Shown: positions 58,648-64,000 of the stretch, one piece after another
Position numbering within the stretch: the stretch's first letter is position 1
How the letters are laid out: each line of letters starts with the position of its first letter
Source: Elmis aenea
Taxonomy: Eukaryota; Arthropoda; Insecta; Coleoptera; Elmidae
Direction: 5' to 3'
DNA length: 64,000 nt
Assembly: GCA_947652605.1 (NCBI GenBank)
Contig: OX393576.1
Coordinates: 59,000,966 to 59,064,965, forward strand
Position numbers and translations under genes: made by a program
The notes under the pieces: model-generated
What the model was told of the DNA's origin: nothing
The model's input: only the letters and a program-made list of their open reading frames with translations
Databases searched by the model: none

Positions 58648-59364
58648 AGCTTGTTAATGACACTTCTATTTCAAGATTATTTTATTGATTAATGCATTAC
58701 TTGAGACTGGCACTAAAATACATTTCTTCGGTATACCGGGTGTAACTGAAATCAGGCTCCCTCCTTTATTTCTTTAGTTTTAATTTTAGACAAACAAAAT
58801 TTTAAACATGTGAAATGTGCAAAATTCCGGATGTTCTGAACATATGTGCACTTTTGTTTCATTTCCGGTTTCGCGGGAAATGACCCTAACTTTGTTATTT
58901 CAAATGGAACACTCTGTATATTTTGAAATATTTGGGAAGAGGAAGCAATTTTGAATACAACTGCACTATTTTAGTTAATTTTTGTAACCTCAAATAATTT
59001 TTGGACCAAAATTATATTTTTCATTAAGTGTGCCATGCATAAATTGCATTTTATTGAATTTTATTATGTGGAAACGTGTCCTAAAAACGTTTTTGTTAAT
59101 TTTTATTGATTTTTGGGTTACTTAAATAGACTTTACGATAGTGGCTCATGCGGTTATTTAAATAGGGTATTTTCTGACGAATTCAACAATACCAATAACT
59201 TTTTATTAGGAGCAGGCATTGAAATTTTCAGTTATTGTAAAGTTTTGGTAAGATACCCTAATAATCATAGTTGACTAGCTTGTTAGTGACACTTCTATTT
59301 CAAGATTATTTTATTGATTAATTCATTACATGAGACTTGCACTAAAATACATTTCTTCGGTATA
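58648..59364. repeat. Family P copy 3 bracketed by an 88-bp direct duplication
   Basis: An 88-bp segment (AGCTTGTTA...TTCTTCGGTATA) stands at 58648-58735 and again at 59277-59364 with four differences. Between them, from CCGGGTGTAACTGAAATCAG, lies a third copy of the family at 28.15 and 31.81 kb, with the CATTTCCGGTTTCGCGGGAA and GGAACACTCTGTATATTTT block. The duplication is much longer than any transposase-made target duplication. Confidence 0.85.
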
Positions 59365-60413
59365 TCCGGCAGATTCTTTCAGAGTTAAGACTTTTAGGAT
59401 GCGGGTGCTAATAGAATTAGTAATCCGATAGTGGGATTAATGGGGCCAAAGCAACGAACACAAAGCACGGAAGTCAGTATTTCCTATTTTGATTTAAACG
59501 TATCTGTTATTTGGTCATCATATGATTTTTTTGTTTACTTTTTCCAAACTTTTCGAATAAATCTTTTAAATATTTGTCTTGAATCTCATAAAACATATAA
59601 TCTGTCCATGTTTCTATATCTCGGGAAATGAACAGTTTTTAATATAACTTTCAAAGTGTATTTTATTGGATGTTCTTCAGAAATCGTCGACCAGCTGATG
59701 TGGGCGTTTGCTACGTCAAGCACAGCAGTTGTCGTCGAAGAATCTAGTAAGCCCCTTTTACTATGGAACTATCAGCAAATATTGAAAGAAAAAGTCGAAT
59801 GAATGTGCTTTATTTATGAATGCCTATTGTCCACAGGAATTTTTTGTTGTTGATACTTCAAAATAAGTATCTATTATTTATTTACCACAGTTCTCATTAT
59901 ATTAATTATTTAATTAAAGTTATTTCGTACTAAACTCTTTTATACTTTGAAACTCAATCTATCGTCACTTTTTAAAAATAAAATATTTGCCACAAATTCG
60001 ATTTATCTAAATTAAAATCAGCTGGATATGTGCGGGTAAGGTTCGCACTGCATTTGATGTGAAAGAAATTTCATATCCCCACTCGATAAAATAACGGAAA
60101 TTCTGATTTATTTTACGCATTTCCACAATTTATGACTGTTTCGGTTAAAAGTAAAATGAAGGTTGGTTGGTGTCCCGTATTTTCTCGTTTTCAATTTTTA
60201 AGAATTCTCATGAAATATTTGTCGCGAGGTGAATAACAAATTTAAAGCGCTGTGCAGACATAATGAAACGATTTAAAGTTAATTTGTATTTATGATTCAG
60301 GCAACAAATGTTATTAACATTGATTTTGATAAACGATTCTGAATAAAAAATCATTTGGCTTTATTTTTCTGTCGCACACAAAGGCTACACGTTACATTTA
60401 AAGTCCTAAATAT
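59365..60413. other. No gene recognised
   Basis: AT-rich; 66-codon plus frame at 59431-59631 without motif. Confidence 0.4.
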
Positions 60414-60414
60414 A

Positions 60415-61792
60415 TACAGGGTGGACCAATCTCGAGTGTTTTACGGGGTATCTCGGTTACCGTAATAGTTTGCGAAAATCTGATATCGGTTTCTTGGACT
60501 ATTTTTTGAGAAAAGAACACGCCTATGTTATCAGATTTTTTAACTTCTTTATGTATAAAAATAGAACAAAATGTTATTAAGGTTTTTTATACTTAATTTA
60601 ACTACAAAATAATTTTTTAAGCGATCTATACTTTCGAGATATGAAGTAAACTTATATTTTTTTAAATAAAAACTCTAGTTGGCCATGACGTTATATGAAA
60701 CAGAATTTCCTTAGCTGTTCAAAAATATATAGTTTTATATACTTATTGCAAAAAATAGCCTAGATATGGCTAATTCTGTAAAATATTTCTCATCAAAGTT
60801 TGCCATGATTTCGTAAACAAGCAATGTTTGCAATTAATAAACAACTAACGTCATATCCAAGTAAATATATATATACCTATATAAAAGTCCAGCCTGACTC
60901 TGTCTATCTGTGACTCTATAACGCATGAATATAGTAACGCAGTAAACTACTACGGGTTCATTTGACCGACTGAGTTGTGTCTAATGAACCGCAAATTTTT
61001 ACTCACGGGTAACATAACAGTGTCTAACTTGCAGCTCACGGTATTATAAAAAGTAATAGTTTAAATTTAAGATATACAATATTCCCGTCCTAGGACGGGC
61101 TAAGTCGCTAAGTGCTAGTTTTTAAGATTTATGCACATCCGCTTGTTTTTTTTTTGTATTTTATAACTGTTCATTGTGATATTGTGAACATGGCAAAATA
61201 TGAACTCTTTGAAAATGTGTTTACATTGTAAGTGATAAGAACGTAGCGGCTGTTGCAAAATGTATTTGGCAATGACGTTTAGTTGTATAATAATTTATTG
61301 CAAACACCACTTATTTACGAAATCATGGCAAACTTAGATAAGGAAATTTTTACAAAACTAGCCATATCTCGGTAATTTTTTTGCAACAAATATATAAAAC
61401 TATATACTTATTTTTAAAAAGCCAAAAAAATTTCTCTCATATAAAGTCATGGCCAACTAGAGTTTTTATTTAAAAAAATATGAAGTTACCTCCCTAATAT
61501 CTTAAAAGTATAGATCGTTAAAAATAATAATAATAAAATGTTTTTAAATTAAGCATAAAAATCTGTATAAAAAACCTTTATAACATTTTGTTCTATTTTA
61601 ATAAATAAAGAAGTTATAGTAAATTTTCAAAAATGATAAAATTTTATTTTTTGTCTGTAGTGCCAAAATGGAAAAAACATCTGACAACATGGGCGTTCTT
61701 CTCTCAAAAAATAGCCCGAGAATTAATTTTTCGCTAACTATTACGGTACGCGAAATACGTCGTAAAACATTCGAATTTGGTCCACCCTGTAT
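60415..61792. mobile_element. Long inverted-repeat element with ATACAGGGTGGACC ends
   Basis: The left end ATACAGGGTGGACCAA is mirrored at the right by TTGGTCCACCCTGTAT. Inverted similarity continues for roughly 440 bp at the left and 520 bp at the right: TTACGGTACGCG/TTACCG, AGAACACGCC/GGGCGTTCTTC, GTTATTAAGG/TTATAACATTTTG, ACTCTAGTTGGCCATGACG/CATGGCCAACTAGAGT and TTGCCATGATTTCGTAAA/TTTACGAAATCATGGCAA. The spacer 60856-61270 holds a Helitron-like insert. No coding frame. Arms have diverged, so the inversion is not recent. Confidence 0.8.
60876..61118 (+). mobile_element. Non-autonomous Helitron-like element (~243 bp)
   Basis: The 3' end shows the Helitron pattern: hairpin CCCGTCCTAGGACGGG (61084-61099), a short spacer, then CTAG (the CTRR end) followed by T. 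The 5' end reads CCTATATAAAAGTCCAGCCT with GACTCTGTCTATCTGTGACT, close to the TC...TATAAAA...CTGTCTGTC starts of insect Helitrons; the canonical TC appears mutated to CC. The flanking bases are A and T, as expected for Helitron insertion. A hairpin GGTTCATT/AATGAACC lies inside (60957-60988). No Rep/helicase. Confidence 0.7.
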
Positions 61793-62485
61793 GTGCAGAT
61801 ATTATAAATCTAAATTAATATTTCAATCTTTTGTGTAATGTACAAAAAATATGCATTGATGATTGGCTGTAAGTTTAAACGTCACCTATAAAAATGCGAA
61901 ATAGTTTTAATTAATTTATTTACTATGGAGAACCTTCTACGTGTTTTCTTTTAATAGTTTTTAATATCCACTTTTTAATATTCTAGCAAGGATTCTTACA
62001 AACTTACTACCTAAAACAATAAAATCGAAGAAAATTTTACATATAAAGCAATATTGCTTTAAAAATTGTTTTGTAAAACAAGACTATTAATAAGCTTCAA
62101 ACTTAAGTTTTACATATTACTATACCACCAAACTGATTCAAAGAAAAATTACGCGAAATTGCTTTTCCGATTCATCGTTCAGACAATACTTTTTCGAGAG
62201 CCCAATAAATTATATGTGTGTGTACACTTTCAACTATGTAATTAAATATAATGGTTTTTATTTAATTAAATAACTAACATTCTTGCGTAAAGTGTTGCAC
62301 TTAACCGTAATATTATTGCAAGACCTTGTGTTTTGTCGGTAAAGTTAGTCTGTATAAAAAGATTTTTCTGAAAAAATTATACCATAACATTAAAATAAAT
62401 ACCAGCCAATATTATAAGGTATGTAAATGACGTTTTGTTATATATTAGAAAAAAATAAATTATTATGTAGTCTTGATACCACCAA
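61793..62485. other. AT-rich stretch, nothing recognised
   Basis: No motif; left edge of the next element is unclear. Confidence 0.4.
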
Positions 62486-62488
62486 ATA

Positions 62489-63197
62489 TGTATGTTGTAG
62501 ATATACAACATTATGCAGTTGGCTCATAGTGTTTGCTATATAATATTACATGAAGATATTTCTAAAATATACTTCTAATTTATTTTTAGCAAATTATTGT
62601 GGCAAGAAAATGTTATACCCAAGAGGAACTAGAAGATATTGTCAATTATCTTAGTGATATTAGTGAAATTGAATTTTCTTATTTAAAAAAAAAGACATTT
62701 TTTTGAGTTTCGAATGTGAGTTGCCCAATGCCTGTGCCGAGTTGGACAAAAAACTACTATTAAACGTAGACCTACATCCAGTCTTGATTCAGAAGAAATG
62801 CTTGCAAGTAAAAAAAGCAAAGGACCAATGCGACATGTTCCTCCCAAAAATGTACGCCTGGATCAAATGGGACACTGAATGGTTTGGTCAACAAGAAAAA
62901 GGTGCAAATTTCCAAATTGGACCGGATATTCACAAACAAATTGTGAAAAATGCGGAGTGAACTTGTGTTTTAATAAAAGATAAAATTGTTTTAAAAAGTT
63001 TCACACTGAAGTTTGATATTAAATTGGTATAACCACTGCATAATGTTGTATATCTACAACATGACATTTTTGACCTTTTTAAATATGTTAGAATTGTAAA
63101 TTATTTTTTTTGTAATTTTTCCTAACTAGGTAAATACAATCAAAATATACACGATATATTTTTTTTATTAATTTTAAAAAAATCATGCATTAAAGGG
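62489..63197 (+). mobile_element. Internally deleted piggyBac element
   Basis: The right end is GCATTAAAGGG followed by TTAA (63198-63201), a piggyBac terminus (CCCTTTAATGC reversed). Subterminal palindromes TGTTGTAGATATACAACA (62493-62510) and TGTTGTATATCTACAACA (63044-63061) with adjoining TTATGCAG(T)GG are inverted copies, marking the two sides. Inside are the first and last parts of a transposase gene without the catalytic middle. The left TTAA/CCC end is not recognisable. A second end (GCATTTAAGGG + TTAA) lies at 63442-63456. Confidence 0.8.
62597..63008 (+). pseudogene. piggyBac transposase with catalytic domain deleted
   Basis: The start is VARKCYTQEELEDIVNYLSD (ISEIEFS), like the K-R/x-L-T-x-E-E-I start of piggyBac transposases. 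After a junction near 62690-62780 the frame gives SEEMLASKKSKGPMRHVPPK, NVRLDQMGH, stop, MVWSTRKRCKFPN, then NCEKCGVNLCFNKR, stop, NCFKKFH. The final part is the C-terminal Cys-rich domain; one Cys is replaced by Trp and two TGA/TAA stops interrupt it. The DDD catalytic core is missing, so this is a deletion derivative. The 85-codon frame starting at 62703 is in the wrong frame and should not be annotated. Confidence 0.82.
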
Positions 63198-63456
63198 TTA
63201 AACTAATATTTGCACTAAAATCACTTTAAACTGAACAGCAAACTTGTAGAAAGAGACTGATACTGATAGTCAGCTGGTTAAGGGTGAGACGCCCTTCCAA
63301 AAATTAACAACGGTTCTATTAAGTACATTAGCGAAAGATAACTGTTCAACACACATAACGGCATATATTTAATCGTCCTAGGTATTAAAATAGCCTAAAT
63401 ACAAGGTCAAACATGTTTGTTGTATTTTTCTACAACAGTATGCATTTAAGGGTTAA
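63198..63456. repeat. Second piggyBac-like end, tandem to the first
   Basis: TGTTGTATTTTTCTACAACA (palindromic, 63418-63437) followed by GTATGCATTTAAGGG and TTAA repeats the layout of 63044-63201 (palindrome, then GCATTAAAGGG-TTAA). It may be the end of an older related copy, or of a larger element that contains the first. No left partner found. Confidence 0.5.
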
Positions 63457-64000
63457 AGTTTATGCTATGAAAAGTCTAACTTCAAAAATAGGTTAAAATT
63501 ATTAGATTTGATCATTACGATAAATGTCAATTTCATCATGACAAAGGCAATACTTAAATATATCATTGGACGAGCTTTCTTTCAAAAGTTTTTTATTGCA
63601 AAGAGACACTTTTCTTGAAGCCAATACTAAACGAGCAAAAGTAAATGGAAAAACTTTTGTAATTATTGCTTTAAGTTTTGTTTGTATGATTCATTAACAG
63701 TTATTATCTGGGTAAAACCATTAATAAAATACTAGCGATGTGTCTAAAGATAATAATCGATTTGAAAATTTTTAACAACGATTAACAAAATATTTACTCA
63801 CGAACTTTATGCTGATTCAAATATCTCAGCCATATCAATTACGTATGGAAGATTATGTGAATGTGATCAATTAAGTACAAATTCTGACGAATCAATTATT
63901 TTACAAAAAAAAAAGGTAACGTAGAAAAAATTAACAAACATTATTAGATTGTGACTTTAAAATCAGTTCTTAACAAGCAATTATTTTACTTCGATACGTC
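63457..64000. other. AT-rich stretch, nothing recognised
   Basis: No motif or paired ends up to the window edge. Confidence 0.4.

Noticed and set aside
62703..62960. 85-codon plus-strand frame
   Set aside because: It overlaps the piggyBac C-terminal domain in a different frame. The recognisable Cys-rich motif is in the neighbouring frame.
1..64000. tRNA genes, rRNA, CRISPR arrays, bacterial operons
   Set aside because: I saw no cloverleaf with box A/B spacing, no rRNA blocks and no regularly spaced repeat-spacer array. A covariance search for tRNAs would be decisive.

Overview
This looks like AT-rich eukaryotic intergenic or intronic DNA, most likely from an insect and possibly a beetle. 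That guess rests on the mix of decayed mariner, Tc1-like, pogo-like, PIF/Harbinger, hAT, piggyBac, Helitron-like and non-LTR retrotransposon remains, the scarcity of long reading frames, and the lack of anything bacterial (no operons, no Shine-Dalgarno spacing). I recognise no intact host gene, no host exon, no rRNA or tRNA and no CRISPR array. Every protein-level match I can support is a transposon fragment broken by stops and frameshifts.

Layout. 1-450: dispersed repeat, second copy at 49.4 kb. 1.7-3.3 kb: pogo/Tigger-like element with a 551-bp MITE inside. 4.85-6.2 kb: 1.34-kb element with TTA target duplication. 7.5-10.2 kb: LTR-like patch, hAT-like termini, and a 234-bp Harbinger-type MITE. 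10.9 kb: 183-bp palindrome. 12.7-16.9 kb: hAT/Tc1 termini and small inverted-repeat elements. 17.8-20.4 kb: two LINE tails, minus strand. 21.6-24.4 kb: a mariner split by a Harbinger element that carries a transposase pseudogene. 25.3-27.1 kb: the longest coding remnant, a LINE reverse transcriptase on the minus strand. 27.6-35.6 kb: mariner 3' end, a 0.98-kb terminal-inverted-repeat element, a 260-bp foldback, and a hAT-like composite. 36.8-39.2 kb: Jockey-type LINE pieces and a piggyBac element with TTAA ends. 40.6-45.3 kb: LINE pieces, a full-length but dead mariner, a Tc1 piece, an LTR-like patch. 46.7-54.2 kb: piggyBac-like MITE, LINE tail, the second copy of the first repeat, three hAT elements with perfect 8-bp duplications, and a piggyBac transposase remnant hit by a retroposon and a hAT MITE. 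57-58 kb: degenerate tandem repeats and a minisatellite. 58.6-59.4 kb: a repeat copy bracketed by an 88-bp direct duplication. 60.4-61.8 kb: long inverted repeat with a Helitron-like element in its loop. 62.5-63.5 kb: internally deleted piggyBac with subterminal palindromes.

The genes do not work together as a pathway. The value of the window is its nested insertion history, readable from target-site duplications and from reading frames that resume on the far side of an insertion. Element families are named from terminal motifs and protein motifs read by eye; no database search was possible.
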